A DNA stretch of 64,000 nucleotides from Halorussus litoreus (GCF_003382685.1 NZ_QLVG01000002.1:1-64000), one strand, 5' to 3'; shown: positions 50,912 through 59,036, numbered from the stretch's first letter. Notes: a model not told the origin generated them from the sequence alone. Made by a program: numbers and translations.

Positions 50912-51211
50912 CCGGACCGGCTTTCCCGTCGTAGTCCTCTCCAGCTGACGGGAGTGATCACCATCGGCGTACTCGAGGGTTGTGGCGGTCAGTTTCTGGA
51001 TTCCGGCGACGAGGGGATCGTGAGGTGACGCCGCCCCGACAGCTACGGCCGAGCCAGGTACTTCTCTCACCCTCACTGCGGTGTCCGGGACTATTCGATT
51101 AGCCCCGAAAATATCGAAGACCAACTGATAACGATAGGCGAGACTGATAGACTTAACAAACGAATAGGCGGAGTAATGGCTATTTGTTGGTTAACAAAAT
51201 TAGCGTGAGAA
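50912..51211. other. Intergenic stretch between sulfur island and right array
   Basis: Apart from the 41-bp inverted repeat at 51153-51194 I see no gene, hairpin or promoter I can support. This is the right-hand junction of the island. Confidence 0.45.
51153..51194. repeat. 41-bp inverted repeat, copy 7 (right edge of sulfur island)
   Basis: TTAACAAAC, 24 bp, GTTGGTTAA; one mismatch in the left arm. It stands between the last island gene and the stop of the ArdC-like gene. Confidence 0.65.
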
Positions 51212-52135
51212 TTAGTCTTCGAGGACATCGATGAGTTCTTCTGCCGTTCGACTAATCCGTCCGAGGCGCTCGCGAACGATCTCGGGATCGTCCGACTCCC
51301 ACGCAGCGAGGTAGAACGCTGACCCGCTAGTGTCGAGCCCGCAGTAGCGCCCGACGACGTACGCGACGGCTTCGGCCTCGACTTCGCGTTTCGCCCGCTC
51401 GGTGTCGTCGACGTCGAAGTGGAGCAGAGCGTGCGCGTACTCGTGAATCAGCGTCCGCGCCAGGTCGGCCTCGTTCTCCCGATCACGCACCTTGACGAGC
51501 GGCTGGACGTCGACGGGGCTCAGCTGTTCGCAGATGCCCTTGGCCTCGCCGTGGGTCCACTCCTCGGCTGGAACGATCCGCACCGTGACGCCGAGGTCGT
51601 CAGCGGCGACAGTCAACTGTTCGACGAGGTCGCCGGCGTCCCCGGTTGCTTCCGTGTCCAGGTCGGGAAGAGGCTCGCCCTCGGTCTGGGAGACATCGAA
51701 CACCGGCGCGGGCTTGAATCCGACCAGACCCTCGGACCACTCCTCGGGCGGCGTCTCGTCGTACTCACAGTCGCTGTCCTCGTGGTAGCTCGGCGAGTTC
51801 TCGCACTCCGGGCACTGCTTGGTGATGATCGGCGCCCAAATCCAGATGGCCGACTCGCCCTCCGTGACGTGGCGGTCGAACTCCTCCTGCCACGTCCGGT
51901 AGCCCGCAACCCCGCTCGCCTCGGGACACTGCCGCTTGATGAGGAGCGTGTTCCGGTAGGAGTAGTCCTGGAAGCGACTCTGGACGTCCAGCCACTCCTG
52001 GAACTCCGCGCTGGCCTGCGCGTCGTCGACGCCGGCGACGAGCTCGTCGATCCACGCTTCGATGGTACTGTGCATCTCGTCGCGTCTGGCGTCGGTCTCC
52101 TCGAATGAGACCGACGAGTTACTGGTCGGAGTCAT
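51212..52135 (-). CDS. ArdC-like antirestriction protein with metallopeptidase motif
   Basis: 307 residues. N-terminal domain with SRFQDYSYRNTLLIKRQCPE and GYRTWQEEFDRHVTEGESAI, the ssDNA-binding N-terminus typical of plasmid ArdC proteins. An extra Cys-rich insert (QCPECENSPSYHEDSDCEYD) may bind zinc. C-terminal zinc peptidase motif HEYAHALLH. These proteins protect entering plasmid DNA from restriction, which supports a mobile-element origin. Leader hairpin 52180-52200. Confidence 0.85.
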   Translation of the reverse strand: MTPTSNSSVSFEETDARRDEMHSTIEAWIDELVAGVDDAQASAEFQEWLDVQSRFQDYSYRNTLLIKRQCPEASGVAGYRTWQEEFDRHVTEGESAIWIWAPIITKQCPECENSPSYHEDSDCEYDETPPEEWSEGLVGFKPAPVFDVSQTEGEPLPDLDTEATGDAGDLVEQLTVAADDLGVTVRIVPAEEWTHGEAKGICEQLSPVDVQPLVKVRDRENEADLARTLIHEYAHALLHFDVDDTERAKREVEAEAVAYVVGRYCGLDTSGSAFYLAAWESDDPEIVRERLGRISRTAEELIDVLED

Positions 52136-52179
52136 GATTTCAGTAAATCGCGTTCACGGCGACTGCGTCGGAGTAGGAC

Positions 52180-52200
52180 GCGCCGCACCCCTCGGGGCGC
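52180..52200 (-). promoter_or_regulatory. 5' leader hairpin
   Basis: GCGCC / GGCGC stem with a CCGAGGGGTGC loop on the transcript strand, T6 tract on the 5' side; 44 bases before the ArdC-like start. Confidence 0.55.
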
Positions 52201-52217
52201 AAAAAACACTCGTGGCG

Positions 52218-53219
52218 TCACGCCAGTGGGACGTAGACGCTCTGCTCACCGACGAGTTCCTCGAGGTTGTTCCCATGGCGGTGCGAGAAGTAGCAGTCGT
52301 AACTACAGTAGCCACAGATCTCGCCCGTGTCGTACTCAGCGACGTACGGACCGCGCTCGGTCGTCCACACGTTCGCTCCACACTTGGTACAGGCTGCGCT
52401 CTCGATATCGCCTGGTGACGGGCCGCGATATGTGAGTTCGGGCCCGTCCTCCTGGGGCGTCGACTCGGGCCAGACGTCGTGTGCCTGCCAGAACTCACGA
52501 ATCCGGGCAAGGCCGTGGCGCACGGTCTTGCGAATCGTCATATGCTCGGCGTCGCGACCGCTGTCGTTCCAGCCGTCGGGCGTCCAGAACTCGCCGAACT
52601 GCGCTCCGCGATGGACACCGTTCCAATCGAGGCCGACGATATCGGCCGGTGGGTCACCCGTCAGCGTCGGACGGGTGAGCTGGTCGATCACGTCGAGTTG
52701 CTTGGGGGGACTCCCACCGAGAATATGGACACGTCGGCCACGCCAGTCCACAGGGTCAGAGAACTCGTGGGCGAGTCGATCGGCGTAGCCGCGCGAGTAG
52801 CCGACGACGAGGTCATCGGGGACAGCGTGAATCGCAGCACGGCACTTCGGGACGATCACGGGGTCTGCGTCCGGGTAACTGCCCTGGATCTCGCGGGCAG
52901 CAGCAACGTATTCGTCGACCTTGTCGACGTCGTAGGCGTCGCCAATCACACCGACCTCCGGTTCGTATTCGAAGAAGCGCTCGACGTATCGATCGAGGTC
53001 GGGATTGCGAAAGTCGTTGTCGAGCATCCCGACCGGTAGGTCCAGGTCCGTGTACTGGTGCTGTTGGTAGGTACAGTCCTCGCGAAAGCCCGTGAGAAAG
53101 CCGAGTCGGAATGCGTCAAGCGCGAACGGAACACGGTGAAGAAACGCTACGTGGTCGGCCTGCCGAGCAGCTGTAATTTCGGTGGCGATGCTGCTGGTCG
53201 GACGTGCTGAGAGCGCCAT
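52218..53219 (-). CDS. Conserved haloarchaeal protein with TGT-like features (DUF6610-like)
   Basis: 333 residues. The middle (VIVPKCRAAIHAVPDDLVVG, YSRGYADRLAHEFSDPVDWR, GRRVHILGGSPPKQLDVIDQ, then DIVGLDWNG) reads like a TIM barrel of the tRNA-guanine-transglycosylase type, where a conserved Gly-rich VH-LGG strand lies at the substrate pocket. The C-terminus has CTKCGANV and CGYCSYDC, a zinc site. Possible relation to DpdA-like enzymes of DNA 7-deazaguanine modification is inference. Leader hairpin 53250-53273. Confidence 0.65.
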   Translation of the reverse strand: MALSARPTSSIATEITAARQADHVAFLHRVPFALDAFRLGFLTGFREDCTYQQHQYTDLDLPVGMLDNDFRNPDLDRYVERFFEYEPEVGVIGDAYDVDKVDEYVAAAREIQGSYPDADPVIVPKCRAAIHAVPDDLVVGYSRGYADRLAHEFSDPVDWRGRRVHILGGSPPKQLDVIDQLTRPTLTGDPPADIVGLDWNGVHRGAQFGEFWTPDGWNDSGRDAEHMTIRKTVRHGLARIREFWQAHDVWPESTPQEDGPELTYRGPSPGDIESAACTKCGANVWTTERGPYVAEYDTGEICGYCSYDCYFSHRHGNNLEELVGEQSVYVPLA

Positions 53220-53249
53220 CTCGAATCACCCAGAAGATGCAGGGTTTAT

Positions 53250-53273
53250 CGCCCCGCGCTCGTTCTCGGGGCG
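53250..53273 (-). promoter_or_regulatory. 5' leader hairpin
   Basis: Perfect 7-bp stem CGCCCCG / CGGGGCG with a 10-nt loop; T6 tract on the 5' side; 30 bases before ATG 53219. Confidence 0.6.
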
Positions 53274-53300
53274 AGAAAAAACCACCAGCAGACGCCAATC

Positions 53301-53341
53301 TTAACCAACAATAAGAGCTAGCCGCTTCTGATGTTGGTTAA
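53301..53341. repeat. 41-bp inverted repeat, copy 4
   Basis: TTAACCAAC, 23 bp, GTTGGTTAA. It ends 1 base from the stop codon of 53343-53609. Confidence 0.8.
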
Positions 53342-53342
53342 C

Positions 53343-53609
53343 TCACCGTTGATATCGTGCCTCGAGTGGTTCGATCTGTCCTGCGTTGACGAGACTCGTC
53401 TGTGAATCTACCTCTTCGTGAAGAAGATCGACGAGTGCAAACTGCGCGCAGGCAGTGAACGAACACGTCTGGTTCTGACACCACACATCGGCGTAGGCGA
53501 TGTCGGTCTGCTCGCCTGCATAGACGGGTTTCCCGATACCAAGCTGCGAGTCGCAGTCGTCACGGGGGCAGATCGGTTCGATACGCGTGAACGTGGGCGT
53601 GTCTTCCAT
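53343..53609 (-). CDS. Hypothetical zinc-binding protein
   Basis: 88 residues. Cys residues in CPRDDC and CQNQTC form a likely zinc ribbon at residues 14-49. The C-terminus is helical. It starts 10 bases after the stop of 53620-54039 and is probably co-transcribed. Unknown role. Confidence 0.6.
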   Translation of the reverse strand: MEDTPTFTRIEPICPRDDCDSQLGIGKPVYAGEQTDIAYADVWCQNQTCSFTACAQFALVDLLHEEVDSQTSLVNAGQIEPLEARYQR

Positions 53610-53619
53610 CGAATCTACC

Positions 53620-54039
53620 TCAGTACGGGTCGAAGCTCGGCGTGATATCGCCGGTTAGGACGCTGCTCTCGACGGCGTCACTCTCGCTGCCTTCGAGGTC
53701 GATGATGCGATAGACGGCGTCACCGCTCCACTCGCAGTTCTCGTCGGGACATTTCGCGCTCGCGTATGCACCGTTCTCGTTGTCCAGATGAACGCTCAGG
53801 AGGTCAAGTTGCTCGCCGCAGAGTGGACACTCAGCCGGGACCTGCATGTAGCGGTAGCCCGTTGTGACGGTGACGTCGTCCTGGTCCACCTCGACACCGT
53901 GGCTCTCCACGAGCAGGTCTCGGAACTCTGTGCGGAGATCTTCGAGAAGTGCATGGCGTACGTCCTCGTTGACAGGGAGGTCGACACCGTCGACGGTGAT
54001 TGTGAGCCGATGCGCTGCCGTTTCTTCTGTATGTTCCAT
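53620..54039 (-). CDS. Hypothetical protein with zinc ribbon
   Basis: 139 residues from ATG 54039 (AGGTGA just upstream). N-terminal acidic alpha/beta region (EDVRHALLEDLRTEFRDLLV) and a zinc ribbon made by CPLC and CPDENC. A longer frame to 54144 crosses the leader hairpin and is not used. Unknown function. Confidence 0.65.
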   Translation of the reverse strand: MEHTEETAAHRLTITVDGVDLPVNEDVRHALLEDLRTEFRDLLVESHGVEVDQDDVTVTTGYRYMQVPAECPLCGEQLDLLSVHLDNENGAYASAKCPDENCEWSGDAVYRIIDLEGSESDAVESSVLTGDITPSFDPY

Positions 54040-54069
54040 TGTGGTCACCTCTAGGGGGCACGTTCGCTC

Positions 54070-54092
54070 GCGCCCGCGCCCCTCTCGGGCGC
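54070..54092 (-). promoter_or_regulatory. 5' leader hairpin
   Basis: Perfect 7-bp stem GCGCCCG / CGGGCGC, loop AGAGGGGCG, T6 tract on the 5' side; 30 bases before ATG 54039. Confidence 0.6.
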
Positions 54093-54183
54093 TCAAAAAA
54101 CGGCCTTCGTTCGACGGCTCTCGAATCACGCTGTTACGCGTCACCCCAACGACTTATCTGGTGGCTCGGACCAGTATACAGAT

Positions 54184-54648
54184 GTGACTGGCACGAGCGT
54201 CGATGACTTCGAACACGATTCGCATCTACGCAGGACCTTCGATCTCGCTCGTGAGGCTGCTGACCGCGGCGACAAGCCGTTCGGCAGCGTGCTCGTCCAC
54301 GACGATACGGTCGTCATGGCCGACTCGAACCGTGAGGTCACGGAGGACGACATCCGCCGCCATCCCGAACTGCATCTCGCCTACCGCGCGTGTCGCGAAC
54401 TCGACCCGGACGAACGTACGGAGACGGTGATGTACACGAGCACGGAGCCGTGCCCGATGTGTGCCGGGGGGATGGCCAAGGCCGGATTCGACCGCGTCGT
54501 CTACAGCGTCGGCAGCGACGAGATCGCGGAATTCACGGGTCACGAGCCGTCGGTCCGATCGGCAGCAATCCTCGACGGCGTCAGCGACGTCGTCGGGCCT
54601 GTTCTGAACGACGAGGGGCGGCAGATCCACGAGGAATTCGACTGGTGA
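54184..54648 (+). CDS. Nucleoside/cytidine-type deaminase
   Basis: 154 residues from GTG 54184, with a TTATCT box about 28 bases before it (leaderless). Zinc site: HPELHLAYRAC supplies His and the catalytic Glu (HPE where HAE is commonest), and PCPMCAGG supplies both Cys. Family of guanine/cytosine/tRNA-adenosine deaminases; the sequence is closest in style to small nucleoside deaminases. Reads against the array and interrupts it. Confidence 0.85.
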   Translation: MTGTSVDDFEHDSHLRRTFDLAREAADRGDKPFGSVLVHDDTVVMADSNREVTEDDIRRHPELHLAYRACRELDPDERTETVMYTSTEPCPMCAGGMAKAGFDRVVYSVGSDEIAEFTGHEPSVRSAAILDGVSDVVGPVLNDEGRQIHEEFDW

Positions 54649-54715
54649 CCCAGCGACGACCTGAGCCGCTATGGGGGAACATCTCTAGTTCGTCACCAGT
54701 GCGGTCGAAGACGAG

Positions 54716-55036
54716 TTAGCAGGTGTCGTCAGCCTCACCGTCCTCGAAGAGACACTGTTTGGTAGCCTGCTCGCCGGCGAGCGTCTGCTGATCCTTGTCC
54801 GTATCGGCGAAGAGGGTCGACTGGTCGCCCTCGGCCGACCGTTCTACTTCGGGCCGGTCGTCGACGCCGAACTCACTCGCTGCTGGCCGATCGAGCCGTG
54901 AATCGCGGTCGCGGTGATCCACGTCCGCGCCGAAGTCCTCGAGGGAGGTTTCGACGCTCGTTTCGGTGACTTCGAGCTGGCCATCCTCGCCGAATGCAGT
55001 CTGCTGTTGAATCTCGATGTCCGGTCGATTGCTCAT
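54716..55036 (-). CDS. Hypothetical acidic array protein
   Basis: 106 residues; full-length copy of the partial gene at 1-226. Begins MSNRPDIEIQQQTAFGEDGQ. Strongly acidic and Asp/Gln-rich, with one late Cys-containing block (QCLFEDGEADDTC). Leader hairpin 55044-55066 with a GAGGCTC arm. Nothing points to an enzyme. Confidence 0.7.
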   Translation of the reverse strand: MSNRPDIEIQQQTAFGEDGQLEVTETSVETSLEDFGADVDHRDRDSRLDRPAASEFGVDDRPEVERSAEGDQSTLFADTDKDQQTLAGEQATKQCLFEDGEADDTC

Positions 55037-55043
55037 GTGAATC

Positions 55044-55066
55044 GAGCCTCAACCCATTGGAGGCTC
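55044..55066 (-). promoter_or_regulatory. 5' leader hairpin
   Basis: GAGCCTC / GAGGCTC stem with an AATGGG-containing loop on the transcript strand; T5 tract; 7 bases before ATG 55036. Counterpart of 234-256. Confidence 0.6.
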
Positions 55067-55092
55067 CGAAAAACTGCCCTACGAGTGTCGTC

Positions 55093-55314
55093 TCAATCCT
55101 CCTCAGCGCGGATTTCGTTGGCCCGGTGTTCGAGCCGCCGAAGGATCTGGACTCGCTTCTGATTCGCGTTCTCGTAGGCGACGCAGGCTCGCAACGTCTC
55201 CATATCGTTGATCGTCACGATACCGGCGTTGAGAAGCCCCGTATTTGGTGGCTCAAGCCGCTGCTCTGGTGATAGGCCGCTCGATACCGTGGATTGCTCT
55301 GCCGAGTTACTCAC
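55093..55314 (-). CDS. Hypothetical 73-residue array protein
   Basis: Counterpart of 282-503, differing at few positions. GTG start at 55314. Directly upstream is the best hairpin of this gene type (55320-55345). Order with 54716-55036 is the same as in the left array. Confidence 0.7.
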   Translation of the reverse strand: MSNSAEQSTVSSGLSPEQRLEPPNTGLLNAGIVTINDMETLRACVAYENANQKRVQILRRLEHRANEIRAEED

Positions 55315-55319
55315 TGAGT

Positions 55320-55345
55320 GTCGCCTCCACTCCTGCTGAGGCGAC
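55320..55345 (-). promoter_or_regulatory. 5' leader hairpin that pairs the ribosome binding site
   Basis: Perfect 8-bp stem GTCGCCTC / GAGGCGAC; the GGAGG ribosome binding site is partly inside the 3' arm and would be hidden when folded. T6 tract on the 5' side. Confidence 0.65.
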
Positions 55346-55362
55346 GAAAAAACAGCGCCGGG

Positions 55363-55641
55363 TTATTCGTCTTCTTCCTCGGGTTGAATTTGGCGGGCGT
55401 CCTCGGCGAGATCGTGGATGTACGCTCGAAGCGTCTCCATGTCCTCGCGGGCATCTTCCAGCGTTTTCGCCTTCACCTTGGCCTTGATCTGGTCTTCATC
55501 CCGTGTCCCGGTTCCACGTTTGAGCTTTACGGTCAGCGAGACACCGACGTCAGTGCGTTCGACGTACTCCGTTAGCGACGATCGCTCATCGTTCGCTGTC
55601 GATTCGACATCCGCACGAGACGGCTGGTTTTGTTCCGACAT
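55363..55641 (-). CDS. Hypothetical 92-residue protein
   Basis: 92 residues: an N-terminal polar region, a beta stretch (GVSLTVKLKRGTGTRDEDQI) and a C-terminal helix (AREDMETLRAYIHDLAEDAR). METLRA(C/Y) is shared with the 73-residue neighbour. It follows 55665-56066 by 23 bases. No left-array copy remains; its place is taken by the AbiE-like pair. Confidence 0.65.
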   Translation of the reverse strand: MSEQNQPSRADVESTANDERSSLTEYVERTDVGVSLTVKLKRGTGTRDEDQIKAKVKAKTLEDAREDMETLRAYIHDLAEDARQIQPEEEDE

Positions 55642-55664
55642 GTGTGGCTCTCGGTGATCGTTGT

Positions 55665-56066
55665 TCAGATAGACGGTGCGACTGCTTCGTCGGCCGTCTC
55701 GCGAAGGACCGCGTCGATGTCACTGCCGGTGAGTCGCCAGCGCCCGTCGCGACCAGTGCAGTCCAGTTTGCTCACAACCTCGTTTTTGAACTCGGTATAG
55801 TGTGCTAGGGCGACCTCCTCATCGTCCGTGTAATCGAGCAGGAGCGCGAGTGCGAGCTGTGCTGGACCACTCCCACCGTATCCCCACTCGAATCCCGAGG
55901 GACTGTGGTTCGCCAACTCGAGACTCCGACGCGGGGTTAAGCGTTCTTGTCCAGGAAGTGTCTCTACGACGGCGCGTCCTCGCTGTCGATAGCCGACGTA
56001 GACGACGTTGCGGTCACTTCTCGGGCGTGTCTGTTCGCCTGATTGTGAGTCGATAGTTCCACTCAT
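55665..56066 (-). CDS. Hypothetical 133-residue protein
   Basis: From ATG 56066. Blocks: VVYVGYRQRGRAVVETLPGQ, SLELANHSPSGFEWGYGGSG, PAQLALALLLDYTDDEEVAL, then a helical tail. The 'SGFEWGYGGSGPAQLALALL' signature occurs in a widespread family of small haloarchaeal proteins without known function. The left array retains only its first codons (2033-2071). Confidence 0.65.
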   Translation of the reverse strand: MSGTIDSQSGEQTRPRSDRNVVYVGYRQRGRAVVETLPGQERLTPRRSLELANHSPSGFEWGYGGSGPAQLALALLLDYTDDEEVALAHYTEFKNEVVSKLDCTGRDGRWRLTGSDIDAVLRETADEAVAPSI

Positions 56067-56095
56067 GGGTCTGTTCGAAGGTACTCGTTCGAGCA

Positions 56096-56115
56096 CCCCC
56101 GCGCCCCTCGGGGGG
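56096..56115 (-). promoter_or_regulatory. 5' leader hairpin
   Basis: CCCCC / GGGGG stem with a GAGGGGCGC loop, T5 tract on the 5' side; 29 bases before ATG 56066. Counterpart of 2101-2120. Confidence 0.6.
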
Positions 56116-56162
56116 CGAAAAACTCCCTCGCAATACTAATTCACAGCAGCAAGGACGCCGCC

Positions 56163-56202
56163 TTAACCAACACTACGAGATTTTGTATGTATTGTTGGTT
56201 AA
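56163..56202. repeat. 41-bp-type inverted repeat, copy 5 (40 bp)
   Basis: TTAACCAAC, 22 bp, GTTGGTTAA, upstream of the leader hairpin of 55665-56066. Confidence 0.75.
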
Positions 56203-56341
56203 ACAAGGGCGGTGAGTCGTCGTCCACCGTTTTGGCCAACACAACACGTATTCCCGTCACTCCATCTTCATATCTCCGACCCGGAGATCAATGAAATTGC
56301 CTAACATAGCGAAATGTATCATCTCCCGCATCTCTATTCCC

Positions 56342-57811
56342 TCACTTCATCTGCCGAATCTCCTCAACCATATCAATATCTGACTGGCGGTCATCTTCAA
56401 GGTGTTCAAGCGCCGCATCACTCTTATCCGCGTGCTCGAAGAAAAACAGAAAATCCTCATGTTCCCACTCACCGCTCTTATCGACGTAAAGGCAAATGAG
56501 GACTTCCAGCATATCCTTCACTGTATTCGTATCATCCGTCGTAATCTCTACTGAGTCACCTTCATGCACCAGTTTGTTCCGTTTGTCACGAACCGTCGAC
56601 TGACTTACCACATTGGAGGCTCTCGCCACCGTTCTCGCTCGCTGCACAACGGTCGATGTCGTGTCCGTCTCAGTAGTCAATGTGAGCCGTTCAGCACTCC
56701 GCCAGTAATCCAAGAACGCGTCTTCTCGGTTAGTGTTCGTTACCGCGTCCTGGAACGAAGACACCGATCTGACGAGCCGATTTTCCATGTCGTTTAGATT
56801 TCCGTTTAACGAGGAAATTTCATCAAAGTATTCCGTATACCGGGAGGCGTCATGTCCGGACAATATCGTTGAACGGCGTGGTGTCGGGTCCGTACTGTAC
56901 GAAAACTTCAGGTAATCATCCTCCTCAAAAATTAGATAGATAAATGGGAGTCGTAGATCCTGCCACCGTGTGTTCCAGACACTGCTGTTTATTTGATTGC
57001 CCTCGAGTTGATTCCGGGTCAGCGCGAAATTGATCCGGCCCAGCAGAAATTGGAGTGCCTCTACACACGTATCGCTTGCATATTTTGGATCTAGGGCATC
57101 AATTTCCATCAGCCAGTAGGATTGCGCGTCCCGATCTAACTTGTTCGGTGAATCGCTAAACCACTTCTTGAGTTTATTTCTATCATTGATTGCGTCCGAT
57201 TCTTCAGCCCTATTCTGCTCGGCCTCATACGCCTTATCGCAGTAGTCGCCCCACTCATTGGACGAAATAGCCTGCACGGAGTGTCCTAAACTGCGGTACT
57301 TGTCCGGCCGCTCAACCTTATTGAATACTATGTTAAGCGGGAACACGATGGTGTATGTGGTGCAGTCTTGCGTTCCGAGAGTTCGATGGATGTCATCCAT
57401 ATCCGACCAGAATACTTCTGCTGTATCACCACTCTCAGTCTTCGCCTTCCAGACGAACTCCTTAATCCGCATCCGCAATCTCTGTTCACTCAGCCGGAAC
57501 TGGTCCGTATCAACATTCACTCGTTCAATAATGGCACTGATGCCTTCCTCAACCTGATTCTCATCAGAGTGACTGTACTGATACCCTCCGCCGTCTTCTC
57601 TCTCGTGGAGATACTCAGCAACGTTCTCGACGATTTCCTGCTTCGAAGGCTCTCGAACTGCAATATCGTGTTGTTCTAAAATATCACGAAATACCTCCGG
57701 GGCGACCGAGATTTCGATTGCCGCCTCAATGAGCTCCACATTCCCGGTCGTATACCGACCGAGTACTTCAAACACCTCGGCCTCGGTCGCGGTCCCTATC
57801 TCATCAAACAT
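56342..57811 (-). CDS. HEPN-domain protein (defence/toxin candidate)
   Basis: 489 residues, clearly more AT-rich than the array around it and with no leader hairpin. The C-terminal domain holds RDKRNKLVHEGD: R411 and H416 form the R-X4-H catalytic motif of HEPN RNases. The N-terminal half is unassigned, with a helical EIVENVAEYLHERED region. Resembles large single-gene HEPN proteins (Apea-like) thought to block phage growth by cutting RNA. Flanking array genes suggest insertion as a cargo gene. Confidence 0.7.
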   Translation of the reverse strand: MFDEIGTATEAEVFEVLGRYTTGNVELIEAAIEISVAPEVFRDILEQHDIAVREPSKQEIVENVAEYLHEREDGGGYQYSHSDENQVEEGISAIIERVNVDTDQFRLSEQRLRMRIKEFVWKAKTESGDTAEVFWSDMDDIHRTLGTQDCTTYTIVFPLNIVFNKVERPDKYRSLGHSVQAISSNEWGDYCDKAYEAEQNRAEESDAINDRNKLKKWFSDSPNKLDRDAQSYWLMEIDALDPKYASDTCVEALQFLLGRINFALTRNQLEGNQINSSVWNTRWQDLRLPFIYLIFEEDDYLKFSYSTDPTPRRSTILSGHDASRYTEYFDEISSLNGNLNDMENRLVRSVSSFQDAVTNTNREDAFLDYWRSAERLTLTTETDTTSTVVQRARTVARASNVVSQSTVRDKRNKLVHEGDSVEITTDDTNTVKDMLEVLICLYVDKSGEWEHEDFLFFFEHADKSDAALEHLEDDRQSDIDMVEEIRQMK

Positions 57812-57978
57812 ATCTGGACTGTTCTAAGAATATCGCCAGCAGGTGGTCTTGTAGCTGTTGAAATAGTGGTACCTTTCCCAGGAGCTGCAGCTACACCTTG
57901 CCCTGCATTCCGATACTCCAGATTCGGTATACGGCTCTCTCAAGCTCAGTTTGAGATGGGTAGCATCTCGGGTATTCC

Positions 57979-58470
57979 TTAGAAGTGGACGTCTGCCGGG
58001 ACGATCCAGAGATCGTCACTCTCGTCGAGAATCCGATCGAGCTGCCCTCGATGTCGGATACCACTTCCATGTTCGTCGTACAGGAAGACCGATGGTCCGT
58101 CGTACGCGCCGACCTGGTGGAAGGCATGCCGGGCGAGGTCCTCGTCGCGCATGATCTCCTCGTCGCTGCGTTCGTCGAGTGCCTCTCTCACTCGGTCGAG
58201 ATTCCGCTGGAACTCCTCCTTCGTGGCTTCCCAGCCACGTTCGAGCAGCTCCTCGCCCTCGTCGGACACCACAGTGGCTGCAACCGGGAGTTCGCCCCAT
58301 CGGGCTTTTCCAGCTACTGACGTGCCCGCTTCGTCGAACGTCACATAGTAGTCGAAGACAGCGCCTGCGTGTGGCACGGCGCCGACGAGTCGATCGAATA
58401 CCGTCTTTCCGCTGGCCAGTGCGTCGTCTTGTGTCGATGCTTCTACCAGGGTGTAAATGACCATATGCAT
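57979..58470 (-). CDS. Conserved 163-residue array protein
   Basis: Counterpart of 5038-5529 (same length, most residues identical). Starts MHMVIYTLVEASTQDDALAS; GAGGTG lies 7 bases before ATG 58470. HRGQLDRILDESDDLWIVPA forms the C-terminus. The DNA upstream carries the longest leader hairpin of the window. Confidence 0.75.
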   Translation of the reverse strand: MHMVIYTLVEASTQDDALASGKTVFDRLVGAVPHAGAVFDYYVTFDEAGTSVAGKARWGELPVAATVVSDEGEELLERGWEATKEEFQRNLDRVREALDERSDEEIMRDEDLARHAFHQVGAYDGPSVFLYDEHGSGIRHRGQLDRILDESDDLWIVPADVHF

Positions 58471-58524
58471 CGGTGTTCACCTCGGTCTGCCGACGCACGC
58501 GACTGCACTCCGCTACGCTGCTTG

Positions 58525-58551
58525 GTGCGCCGGCACCCATTGCCGGCGCAC
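58525..58551 (-). promoter_or_regulatory. 5' leader hairpin, longest stem
   Basis: Perfect 11-bp stem GTGCGCCGGCA / TGCCGGCGCAC around a 5-nt ATGGG-type loop; about 54 bases before ATG 58470. Counterpart of 5585-5607. Confidence 0.7.
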
Positions 58552-58578
58552 AATAAACATCGCCGGAATACGCACTCG

Positions 58579-59016
58579 CTAGGCTTCGTCTCTTTCCGAC
58601 CCAGTGACCTCCTCGACGGTTATCGTCAGGTCACCGGATTCGTAGTCGGCCTCGAAATCGACCGCAAACGCCTCTGACTCGTAAGCCGCGTGGTAGGCGC
58701 GATGCCGTTTGAGCGACCCCGTCGCCTTGAAGTGGAAGAACGCCGCTGCGGTGTACGGTTTGCTCGCGGTTTCGATCTGTGCTTCGACCGACGCCTGCAG
58801 CGCGATCTGCGGAGTGTCGCTATCGATTCCGGCGGCAAAGGCTCTGGCTTCGTCGACATTCGTCTTCGAATGCTCGGGCGTCTCGCCGGTCAGTACGTTC
58901 ACTGGCGTCTCGGTCTCCTCGGTGAACAGGACGCCCTCGTAGATCTGTGTTCCGAGGATCGCGTCGGGGTCTAGCGCACAGTCATCGAATAGGTCGCCGG
59001 GTGGTTGCTTGGACAT
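58579..59016 (-). CDS. Conserved array protein, 145 residues
   Basis: Counterpart of 5636-6058. Blocks VLTGETPEHS, AAFFHFKATGSLKRHRAYHA and DFEADYESGDLTITV are preserved; the C-terminus is a few residues longer (EEVTGSERDEA). Start ATG 59016 behind leader hairpin 59037-59057. Confidence 0.7.
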   Translation of the reverse strand: MSKQPPGDLFDDCALDPDAILGTQIYEGVLFTEETETPVNVLTGETPEHSKTNVDEARAFAAGIDSDTPQIALQASVEAQIETASKPYTAAAFFHFKATGSLKRHRAYHAAYESEAFAVDFEADYESGDLTITVEEVTGSERDEA

Positions 59017-59036
59017 TGATTATCGAAGCCTAGTGT

